Source: an uncultured Propionibacteriaceae bacterium
Lineage (GTDB): Bacteria; Actinomycetota; Actinomycetes; Propionibacteriales; Propionibacteriaceae
Length of the DNA: 16,523 bases
Direction: 5' to 3'
Assembly: GCA_945875065.1 (NCBI GenBank)
Contig: CAMCJC010000015.1
Location: 1-16,523, forward strand
This document shows, in pieces, positions 7,349 to 12,802 of the stretch. Made by a program: the position numbers and the translations under genes. The notes below the pieces were generated by a model, which saw nothing but the letters and a program-made list of their open reading frames with translations, did not search any database and had not been told where the DNA came from. How positions within the stretch are numbered: the stretch's first letter is position 1; each line of letters opens with the position of its first letter.

Positions 7349-8103
7349 TGCTTGCGGGAATCGTCATCGCCGTCCTGGTCCTGGCCGCTCTTGGCCTGGG
7401 CCTCCCGTGGCTTGTCGGACACAGGGACGCCCCCGATGCGATAGATCCCCGACCGGTTGAGCGGTTCTCAGACACGATGCGGATCGTCCGTCGCGATGTC
7501 ATCGACTACGCGCAGGACGCGAAAACGGAGGTGTCGACGCCGCTTACCCGCAAGGCCGAGTTGAAGGAGCTGCGGTTGCTGGCGATGTCGGCGGCGATGC
7601 GTCGTCGTCGTATCCTCACCGGCCTGATCGGCACGGGGCTGCTGTGCCTCGGGCTGGCGTTGTTTGGGGTCGTGCCGTGGTGGGTGCCGATCGTGCCGGT
7701 GGTGGGGCTGATCGGGTTCGTGATCGCGGCGCGGGTTGGGGTCGCGATGATGCACAAGCGGTTTGACGCGCGCGCAGCCAAGGTGAAGGTTGGCTTCGAC
7801 GAGGCCGACGAGACGCAGATCATCCAGCTGGAGGCGGCGGAAACGTCGACGGAGAAGTCGGTGGATCTGACGGCGCCGGAGGCGAGCGGCGCCCTGTGGG
7901 AGCCGCTGCCGGTGCCGACCCCGACATACGTCCAGAAGCCGCTCGTGCCCCGCACCGTCCGCACGATTGATCTGTCGGCCCCCGTCGGAGGCGAGCAGGT
8001 CGTGCCGACGGCTGAGCGCCCGGGCTCTTCAGCCGAGGAGGTCGAGGACTCGCAGACCGGCTCCAAGGTCGTGAACTTCAGGCGACGCGCAGCAGGCCGC
8101 TAG
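7348..8103 (+). CDS. GlpR-like three-segment membrane protein
   Basis: 251 residues from GTG 7348. Hydrophobic segments lie at about 2-22 and as a hairpin at about 89-109 and 113-132, separated by a charged region that includes RRRR at 85-88. The C-terminal ~115 residues are soluble. They contain the best-preserved stretch, LWEPLPVPTPTYVQK at 183-197 followed by RTVRTIDLS at 202-210, which resembles the C-terminal motif I recall for the Rv0996/GlpR family. In corynebacteria GlpR anchors the MoeA-like Glp protein at division sites through its cytoplasmic part. Adjacency to the MoeA-like gene (66-base gap) supports the same pairing. Family assignment is from memory of motif and synteny; a generic membrane protein remains possible. 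Confidence 0.75.
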   Translation: MLAGIVIAVLVLAALGLGLPWLVGHRDAPDAIDPRPVERFSDTMRIVRRDVIDYAQDAKTEVSTPLTRKAELKELRLLAMSAAMRRRRILTGLIGTGLLCLGLALFGVVPWWVPIVPVVGLIGFVIAARVGVAMMHKRFDARAAKVKVGFDEADETQIIQLEAAETSTEKSVDLTAPEASGALWEPLPVPTPTYVQKPLVPRTVRTIDLSAPVGGEQVVPTAERPGSSAEEVEDSQTGSKVVNFRRRAAGR

Positions 8104-8108
8104 CCAAG

Positions 8109-8138
8109 TTGGCACGACCACTCCGGACGGTGCTAACA
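8109..8138 (+). promoter_or_regulatory. tRNA-Ala promoter
   Basis: TTGGCA at 8109-8114 and TAACAT at 8133-8138 are separated by 18 bases, giving a start near 8145, seven bases before the mature tRNA 5' end. This is a good sigma-70-type pair. Confidence 0.7.
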
Positions 8139-8151
8139 TTCCGGGGTACTC

Positions 8152-8224
8152 GGGGCTATGGCGCAGTTGGTAGCGCGTCTCGTTCGCAATGAGAAGGTCA
8201 GGGGTTCGAATCCCCTTAGCTCCA
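8152..8224 (+). tRNA. tRNA-Ala(CGC)
   Basis: Full cloverleaf: the acceptor GGGGCTA pairs with TAGCTCC and includes the G3-U70 wobble that defines tRNA-Ala. The D-arm stem is GCGC/GCGC, the anticodon loop is TTCGCAA with CGC at 8185-8187 (reads GCG codons), the T-arm is AGGGG-TTCGAAT-CCCCT, and the discriminator is A8224. The genome continues ACCC, so CCA is not encoded. It lies at the border between core genes and the accessory stretch that follows. Confidence 0.96.
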
Positions 8225-8225
8225 C

Positions 8226-8560
8226 CCTTCGCACAAGGCTCGAACCCTTGCCATCTTGGATGGTTTCGGTTTGGGTCTTGTTATTCTCTTGGGCTCAGGT
8301 GAGGGCGTTGGCAAAGCAGCGGTGGTCGAGTCAGACGATCTGATCGCAGGGTGCGTCGAGCACTGAGGACTGCGCTAGCTTGTCGAAAACCACCCGGCCC
8401 GGGATTCGCGGGCGATGGCATCAGCGAGTGGGTGATGACATGTTCCAGCCCAACGACGCGCACCTATCTGTGGAGCCACCGTCGTCATCATTGACTATGA
8501 CATCGACATGGACCCGGCGACGGTGCAGTCGATTAGACGCAATCGCGGAACGGCACAACG
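8226..8560. other. Stretch without a recognisable gene downstream of the tRNA
   Basis: About 335 bases. The first part holds two small adjacent hairpins (CAAGG/CCTTG at 8234-8250 and CCATC/GATGG at 8251-8263) followed by TTTCGGTTT, possibly a weak tRNA terminator. Short open frames exist on both strands but none has a start with ribosome-binding site or recognisable motif. Immediately before the toxin-antitoxin operator a frame ends in DIDMDPATVQSIRRNRGTA, which looks protein-like but has no credible beginning, so it may be a gene remnant. Confidence 0.5.
8234..8272 (+). terminator. Possible tRNA-Ala terminator
   Basis: Two back-to-back 5-bp hairpins, CAAGG-7-CCTTG then CCATC-3-GATGG, lead into TTTCGGTTT. 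The stems are short and the T-run is interrupted, so this is tentative. Confidence 0.3.
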
Positions 8561-8561
8561 A

Positions 8562-8582
8562 TGAATCCCGTATTGGGATTCA
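8562..8582. promoter_or_regulatory. Operator palindrome of the toxin-antitoxin operon
   Basis: TGAATCCC at 8562-8569 and GGGATTCA at 8575-8582 form a perfect 8-bp inverted repeat with a 5-base centre. It lies 19 bases upstream of the antitoxin ATG and just ahead of TAGGAT (8588-8593), a -10 hexamer giving a start at about 8600. The palindrome covers roughly -38 to -18 of that promoter, the right place for repression by a dimeric ribbon-helix-helix antitoxin. Confidence 0.75.
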
Positions 8583-8600
8583 AAGGGTAGGATCTAGGGC

Positions 8601-8834
8601 ATGACTACGCAGATCGCTGTTCGACTTCCGAACAACGTGGTGGCCTTCCTCGACAAGGGAGTGTCGGAGGGGCTAGCGCCCAGTCGTGCCGCTTTGGTGG
8701 CACGGGCGGTTGAGCGTGAGATGCGACGGCAAGCGGCACTCTCCGACGTCCGTATCCTGCGCGAGCATGGGTCAGCCGACGATCTTGACGACCTGGTCTC
8801 CTGGAGCGCCTCTAGCTTTGGTCTCGAGGACTGA
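8601..8834 (+). CDS. Ribbon-helix-helix antitoxin (MazE/CopG-type)
   Basis: 77 residues. The N-terminal TTQIAVRLPNNVVAFLDKGV forms the beta strand and first helix of a ribbon-helix-helix DNA-binding fold. APSRAALVARAVEREMRRQ follows as the second helix (about 27-45). The acidic C-terminus (SADDLDDLV, ending GLED) is the usual toxin-binding region that caps the basic active-site face of MazF. It is followed after three bases by the toxin gene, and preceded by a palindromic operator, so autoregulation of the pair is expected. The -10 TAGGAT ends seven to eight bases before the ATG, so the mRNA is leaderless or nearly so. Confidence 0.88.
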   Translation: MTTQIAVRLPNNVVAFLDKGVSEGLAPSRAALVARAVEREMRRQAALSDVRILREHGSADDLDDLVSWSASSFGLED

Positions 8835-8837
8835 GCT

Positions 8838-9155
8838 GTGCGAGAGATTTGTCTGGCGAAGCTGGACAAGACCCGTCCGGTTCTCGTACTGACGCGCGCA
8901 GCAGCCCGCGGTGCGATGACCAAGGTGACCATCGCCCCCATCACGTCAACCGTCAAGGGCTTGTCCAGCGAGGTTCCCCTCGGGCCGCGCAACGGCCTCG
9001 ACCATGAATGCGCCGCCTCGATCGACAACATGCTCACTGTTCCTGTGACGGTGCTTGGGCGGACTTTGGGATTCCTGCATGCAGACCAGGAGCGCGTCTT
9101 AGCTGTCGCCGTCGTGCTCGCTTTCGACCTCGAGCTGGACGTATTGGACGACTGA
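8838..9155 (+). CDS. mazF: MazF/PemK-family endoribonuclease toxin
   Basis: Ribosome-independent mRNA interferase of a type II toxin-antitoxin system. 105 residues from GTG 8838, three bases after the antitoxin stop. Motifs of the family: REICLAKLDKTRPVLVLTR at 2-20 (Arg13 likely catalytic), VTIAPITSTVKGLSSEVPLG at 30-49 with the Thr/Ser stretch that contacts RNA, NGLDHECAASIDNM at 52-65, then LGRTLGF and a C-terminal helix. It is complete, with no truncation, and probably functional. The N-terminus lacks the longer loop of E. coli MazF but matches the short actinobacterial subfamily. The neighbours (tRNA on one side, IS remnant on the other) suggest an acquired module. Confidence 0.92.
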   Translation: MREICLAKLDKTRPVLVLTRAAARGAMTKVTIAPITSTVKGLSSEVPLGPRNGLDHECAASIDNMLTVPVTVLGRTLGFLHADQERVLAVAVVLAFDLELDVLDD

Positions 9156-9233
9156 GCCGTTCAGGCGGCACGCGGCAGTTTGGCGCATCAGCCGGAGTGG
9201 AACTGGGCCTGAGAATCACGGGTCGTCTCCGTC

Positions 9234-9260
9234 GGTCAAGTCTGTTGGGGTGGTGTACGG
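9234..9260. repeat. Candidate terminal inverted repeat of the IS256-family remnant
   Basis: Starts GGTCAAGTC and continues through GGTGGTGTAC, positioned 28 bases beyond the transposase stop. Actinobacterial mutator-type elements often end in a sequence of the form GTACACCAC...ACTTGACC read outward, which this matches by recollection only. No partner end is visible in the window. Confidence 0.35.
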
Positions 9261-9287
9261 GGTTGATCCTTCTGTTGGGTGTGCTGG

Positions 9288-9568
9288 TCAGACTGGGAGG
9301 GTGTGAAGATCGGTGGTCACTTCTTTGACGAGGGTCGTGTTGACGGTTTGGGTGCGGTCGAGGACGTCGAGTTCGAGCTAGCGGTGTTCTTCTGCCCATT
9401 CGTCGTGTTGTTCGGCTAGGACGCGCCGATGAGTCGGATGATCGATGACCTGTCGGAGAAGATATCGACGGGGTTGGTGCGGTGGCGGATCTCATGGTTG
9501 AGTCGCTGGTTGGGGAAGGCGGTGAAGGCCAAGATGTCGGCGCGGGCTTTCTCGAGGTGTTCAGCCAC
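9288..9568 (-). pseudogene. IS256 (Mutator)-family transposase, decayed C-terminal fragment
   Basis: Read on minus from 9568: VAEHLEKARADILAFTAFP, then NQRLNHEIRHRTN, DIFSDRSSIIRLIGA, VLAEQHDEWAEEHR and LELDVL, the conserved C-terminal end of Mutator-type transposases. Three lesions are visible. About a dozen residues are missing between AFTAFP and QRLN, where relatives carry the WRQIWSNNP segment. A one-base loss near 9420 shifts the frame. A TAG at 9378-9380 replaces the conserved tyrosine codon after HR. The frame ends at TGA 9288-9290. The N-terminal two thirds, including catalytic Asp residues, is absent. The fragment abuts the thiamine-operon promoter. Confidence 0.85.
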
Positions 9569-9570
9569 CC

Positions 9571-9599
9571 TTGCCCGTGGGTGCGGGACATGCCATGAT
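9571..9599 (+). promoter_or_regulatory. Promoter of the thiamine-salvage operon
   Basis: TTGCCC at 9571-9576 and CATGAT at 9594-9599 are spaced 17 bases, giving a start near 9606, three bases before the riboswitch P1 helix. The -35 directly abuts the IS256 transposase remnant that ends at 9568. Confidence 0.55.
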
Positions 9600-9608
9600 G
9601 GGCGGCAC

Positions 9609-9686
9609 GGACACGGGGTGCGCCGGTAGGGCGCTGAGATCACACCCGTGGAACCTGATCTAGCTCGTACTAGCGAAGGGATGTCC
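9609..9686 (+). ncRNA. TPP (THI-element) riboswitch
   Basis: Closing helix P1 GGACA (9609-9613) with TGTCC (9682-9686). P2 is CGGGGT with ACCCG. P3 is GCGCC with GGGCGC. The invariant CTGAGA follows P3, then ACCCGTGGAACCTGATC and AGCGAAGGGA. These are the defining thiamine-pyrophosphate aptamer elements. Expected action is lower expression of the operon when TPP is plentiful. The P5 arm reads CTAG-CTCGTA-CTAG, keeping the stem but replacing the usual AUAAUG-like L5 loop. The expression platform is not obvious: no strong terminator hairpin with T-run is seen before the transporter, so translational or Rho-type control is possible. Confidence 0.92.
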
Positions 9687-9739
9687 TTGGCGATGTTTGT
9701 GCTCCTTGGCTTCCAGCCGCCTTCTTCCACGCGCTCCCG

Positions 9740-9895
9740 CGGGTGCTGTCCATCACGGGCAGTTACCCGGGCGGCGGGGCAGGCATCCAGGCCGACTTCA
9801 AGGCCATCACGGCCGCGGGTGGTTACGGCATGAGTGCTATCACTGCTTTCACCGTGCAGGCCACGTGGTTCCTCCCGGGAAGGGCCCGCGTATGA
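9740..9895 (+). pseudogene. thiD: thiD relic: N-terminal fragment of hydroxymethylpyrimidine (phosphate) kinase
   Basis: Frame reads RVLSITGSYPGGGAGIQAD, then FKAITAAGGYGMSAITAFTVQAT, the first ~45 residues of ThiD, followed by a nine-residue unrelated end and a TGA at 9893-9895 (51 codons; full ThiD is about 260-270). The usual AGSD has become TGSY, losing a conserved Asp. The only in-frame start is GTG 9743 with no ribosome-binding site, so the beginning is also damaged. Its TGA overlaps the transporter ATG as ATGA, the same junction type as the intact genes downstream, so the deletion removed the body of thiD while keeping, or recreating, a coupled junction. HMP/HMP-P phosphorylation must be supplied from elsewhere. 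Confidence 0.85.
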
Positions 9896-11274
9896 CCACG
9901 AACTGGCTGATGCAGAACGCTTCGAGCGTCACGGCGATTCCTCGGGAGGGCCGCGCCGCGCTGCGAGCCGGGGTGGTCGGCAACTGGATCGACAATATCC
10001 ACGTCTTCCTGCCACTCGTCGCTCTCAGCCCGGCCATGGCCTCCCTCGCGGGACCGAGCGCAGCAGCCCAGGCTGGCCCGCTCGTCATGGTGGCGATGCT
10101 GTTGGGGCGGCCAACCGGCGGGGTGGTTTTCGGCCGGATCAGCGACCGCTACGGCAGGACTGCCACCACCCGGCTGGCCATTGCCGGCACGGCGGTGTGC
10201 GCGCTCGGAATCGCCGTCATGCCCACCTACCTGGCCATCGGGGCCACCGCCCTTGTGCTTGTGCTGGTACTGCGTTTTCTGGGTGGTGTGTTCGTGGCCG
10301 GGGAGTACTCAGCGGCGATTCCGCTCGCTATGGAGTGGTCGCACCCGCGGCGCCGCGGCCTGATGTCCGGGCTGATCCTGTCGATGGCACCGTGGGCCCA
10401 GGGCACGATCGCGTTTGCGACGGCAGTGCTGTTGTCCCTGCTGGGGCCCGAGGCCTATGCCGCGTGGGGGTGGCGCGCTCTGTTCCTCGCGGGTGTGGTG
10501 CTCTCGTTGGGGATGCTTGCGTATTACTCACGGCACGTGGCCGACGCTCCGGTGTTTCACCGGCAGCGGGCACAGGCCAGAGGAGGTACCGGAAGGACTG
10601 CGGGGCTGCGGGACCTGCTCGTTGGATGCCATGCGCGAGGCTTCTGGCAGGTGTTCACGCTGATGAGCGGCCTGTGGTTGCTCACGGACGTGACGGTGCT
10701 GATCCTTCCCGGACGCCTCACCGCCGACGCCTCATTCGATGCGGCGGAGGCGGCGATCGTCATGGGCGTGGCCTCGGTAGCCCAGGCGGTGTTCATGGTG
10801 ATGGCCGGTCACCTCTCCTCCGTGCTGGGACGGCGGAGGCTACTGCTGGGGTGGATGGTGCTGGCGTGCATCATGGCGCCTGTCTTGTGGCTCGCTCTCA
10901 TGAGCGGCCGGACGGTGGTGGCGGCTGCTGCGCTGGCCGCTGCGCTTCAGGTGGTGACGGTGTCCGCCTATGGCCCGGTGGCGGCGTATCTCAGCGAGCG
11001 GTTCCCCACCGAGGTGAGGTCTTCCGGGTATGGCATGGGGTACAGCCTGTCACTGGTGCTCCCCGCATTGTTTCCCTTCTATTTGCCGGGGCTCGAGGGG
11101 AATATCGGCCGCTCGGGAGCACCCATCGCACTACTGCTGGTCGGTGCAGGACTCGTGCTGGTTGGGGCTGCTTGGGGGCCTCGGCTGTCCCCCGAGGACT
11201 GCGACGCCGATATCGACGCGATCGTTTCGTCCAAAACGGGCCGGCAACCATCCAAAAGTGAGGCCAATCAATGA
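9892..11274 (+). CDS. MFS transporter, probable thiamine-precursor or thiamine importer
   Basis: 460 residues from ATG 9892, with GGGAAGGG at 9877-9884 as ribosome-binding site. The longer frame from 9697 is rejected because its extra part is thiD sequence read out of frame. About 12 hydrophobic segments. The MFS motif between helices 2 and 3 is visible as GRISDRYGR, with GRPTGGVVF just before it. A proton-symporter (MHS-like) look is suggested by the N-terminal GNWIDN segment and RFLGGVFVAGEYSAAIP. The substrate is inferred from context: it lies under a TPP riboswitch and overlaps thiM by ATGA, so hydroxyethylthiazole, HMP or thiamine are candidates. Acidic C-terminal tail is cytoplasmic. 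No close match to a named thiamine transporter was recognised. Confidence 0.88.
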   Translation: MTTNWLMQNASSVTAIPREGRAALRAGVVGNWIDNIHVFLPLVALSPAMASLAGPSAAAQAGPLVMVAMLLGRPTGGVVFGRISDRYGRTATTRLAIAGTAVCALGIAVMPTYLAIGATALVLVLVLRFLGGVFVAGEYSAAIPLAMEWSHPRRRGLMSGLILSMAPWAQGTIAFATAVLLSLLGPEAYAAWGWRALFLAGVVLSLGMLAYYSRHVADAPVFHRQRAQARGGTGRTAGLRDLLVGCHARGFWQVFTLMSGLWLLTDVTVLILPGRLTADASFDAAEAAIVMGVASVAQAVFMVMAGHLSSVLGRRRLLLGWMVLACIMAPVLWLALMSGRTVVAAAALAAALQVVTVSAYGPVAAYLSERFPTEVRSSGYGMGYSLSLVLPALFPFYLPGLEGNIGRSGAPIALLLVGAGLVLVGAAWGPRLSPEDCDADIDAIVSSKTGRQPSKSEANQ

Positions 11275-12050
11275 CGAATGAGGGAAGCACCGGCTCGCCG
11301 CAGGGGTGGCAGGAGGTGGTGGCCGCTGTCCGCAGCGAGGTTCCGCTCGTGCACTGTGTGACCGCGGCAGTCTCCATGGGGTTGGTGGCAGACGGTCTGT
11401 TGGCGGCGGGGGCCCGCCCGATGATGACGGAAACACGGGCCGAGGCGCCCACCGTGTCCGCTGCCGCGGACGCGCTGCTGGTGAACCTCGGCACCCTGAG
11501 CACGGACGCGATGGACGGTATCCCCGCCACCGTCGAGGCGGTCCAGCGTCGGTCGATTCCGTGGGTGCTGGATCCGACGGCGATCGGCCTCGCACCGGTT
11601 CGCACACCGCTGGCCCGCGAGCTGGCGAAGCTTGGCCCCGCCGTGATCCGCGGCAACGCCTCGGAAGTGCTCGTGCTCGCCGAATCCGGTGAGGGTGGCC
11701 GCGGGGCCGATTCGACGGCGTCCAGCGACGCGGCGGCGGGCCCGGCCCGAGAACTCGCCCGACGCACAGGTGCGGTGGTGGCGGTTTCGGGCGAAGTGGA
11801 CGTGATAACCGATGGGATGACCGCCGTCACCCTTGCGGGCGGGACTCCGCTCCTCACCCGCGTGACTGGCACGGGATGTCTCCTCGGCGCGCTTACGGCC
11901 GCCTGCGCCGCGGTCACCGACCCTCTGCCGGCCGCCGTTGCGGCCAGTACGTGGCTGAAATCGGCCGGCGAACAGGCCGCACGGCGCGCTGCTGGCCCGG
12001 GAACCTTCCGCATCCAGCTCCTCGACGCGCTCGACGAGGTGGGGCGATGA
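11271..12050 (+). CDS. thiM: Hydroxyethylthiazole kinase
   Basis: Phosphorylates 4-methyl-5-(2-hydroxyethyl)thiazole for thiamine salvage. 259 residues, normal length. Motifs: VPLVHCVTAAVSM at 24-36, ADGLLAAGARPMM at 40-52, LVNLGTL at 70-76, VLDPTAIGLAPVRT at 99-112, IRGNASEVLVLA at 126-137, AVSGEVDVITDG at 171-182 and the catalytic GTGCLLGAL at 200-208 with Cys203. The conserved VTN of the substrate site reads VTA here. A Gly/Ala/Ser-rich insertion (about 139-157) sits in a loop. ATG overlaps the transporter stop (ATGA) and its own stop overlaps the thiE start in the same way, so all three are co-translated. Confidence 0.95.
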   Translation: MTNEGSTGSPQGWQEVVAAVRSEVPLVHCVTAAVSMGLVADGLLAAGARPMMTETRAEAPTVSAAADALLVNLGTLSTDAMDGIPATVEAVQRRSIPWVLDPTAIGLAPVRTPLARELAKLGPAVIRGNASEVLVLAESGEGGRGADSTASSDAAAGPARELARRTGAVVAVSGEVDVITDGMTAVTLAGGTPLLTRVTGTGCLLGALTAACAAVTDPLPAAVAASTWLKSAGEQAARRAAGPGTFRIQLLDALDEVGR

Positions 12051-12721
12051 CCGCCGTCGACTGGCGTTGCTACCTGATCCCCGCGGGGCCCGCGCGGGCG
12101 CCCGTCGCGACGGCCGCGGCCGCGGCCGCCGCGGGGGCCGGTGTGGTGCAAGTGCGCGCCAAGGACGCCACCACCCGCGAGCTGCTCGATCTCACCACCA
12201 GGGTGGCTCGCGCTGTAGCCGACCTCGCCCCGAACACGCGGGTGCTGGTGGACGACCGTGCCGATGTCGCATGGGCTGCCCGCAGGGCGGGAGCACCAGT
12301 GCACGGCGTACACCTTGGGTGGGACGACCTGCCACCGCGGGACGCCCGCGCGCTGCTTGGACCAGACGCGATCATCGGCCTCACCACAGGAACCTTGGAA
12401 TTGGTGAAGGCTGCGGAGGAGATTGCTGACCTCATCGACTACGTAGGCTGCGGTCCGTTTCGGCGCACCCCCACCAAGGACTCGGGCCGTGAGCCGCTCG
12501 GAGTGCAGGGGTACCCACCGCTCGTCACGGCAACGCGGCTGCCCATGGTGGCGATAGGCGACGTGACGCCCACGGACGTGCCCGGCCTTGCCGCCGCGGG
12601 CGTGGACGGCGTGGCGATCGTACGCGCGATCATGAACGCGCCGGACCCAGCGTCCGTGGTGCATGCGGTTCTGAACGGTTTCGCCGGCTCTGCGCAGTTA
12701 AGGGGCGCGATCGACGGTTGA
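12047..12721 (+). CDS. thiE: Thiamine-phosphate synthase
   Basis: Joins HMP pyrophosphate and thiazole phosphate to give thiamine phosphate. 224 residues from ATG 12047 (ATGA overlap with thiM); the longer open frame upstream runs inside thiM and is rejected. TIM-barrel signs: GVVQVRAKD at 32-40 (diphosphate-binding, usually QLRxK), VLVDDRADVAW at 66-76, GVHLGWDDLP at 87-96, VGCGPFRRTPTK at 133-144, and GVDGVAIVRAI at 185-195. The usual phosphate-binding AIGGI reads AIGDVT (169-174), a non-consensus change. An alanine run (about 21-29) follows the first strand. It is the last gene of the operon; no clear terminator is seen in the 80 bases before the convergent gene's stop. Confidence 0.94.
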   Translation: MTAVDWRCYLIPAGPARAPVATAAAAAAAGAGVVQVRAKDATTRELLDLTTRVARAVADLAPNTRVLVDDRADVAWAARRAGAPVHGVHLGWDDLPPRDARALLGPDAIIGLTTGTLELVKAAEEIADLIDYVGCGPFRRTPTKDSGREPLGVQGYPPLVTATRLPMVAIGDVTPTDVPGLAAAGVDGVAIVRAIMNAPDPASVVHAVLNGFAGSAQLRGAIDG

Positions 12722-12802
12722 GCGGGGAGGCGCGTCGGACGGGTGTTGTTCGTGGATGTCCTGTGACGCGCGGTCATCGGGGCGAGCACCGGGACTGTCT
12801 GG

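Noticed and set aside
8158..8343. Open frame starting MAQLVARLV
   Set aside because: Its start is a translation of the tRNA-Ala gene, a well-known false protein.
9697..9891. N-terminal extension of the MFS transporter
   Set aside because: The extra 65 residues are the thiD relic read in another frame; ATG 9892 has a ribosome-binding site and ATGA overlap.
10991..12664. 557-codon minus-strand frame
   Set aside because: Antisense to the MFS transporter, thiM and thiE; composition is typical of a GC-driven shadow.
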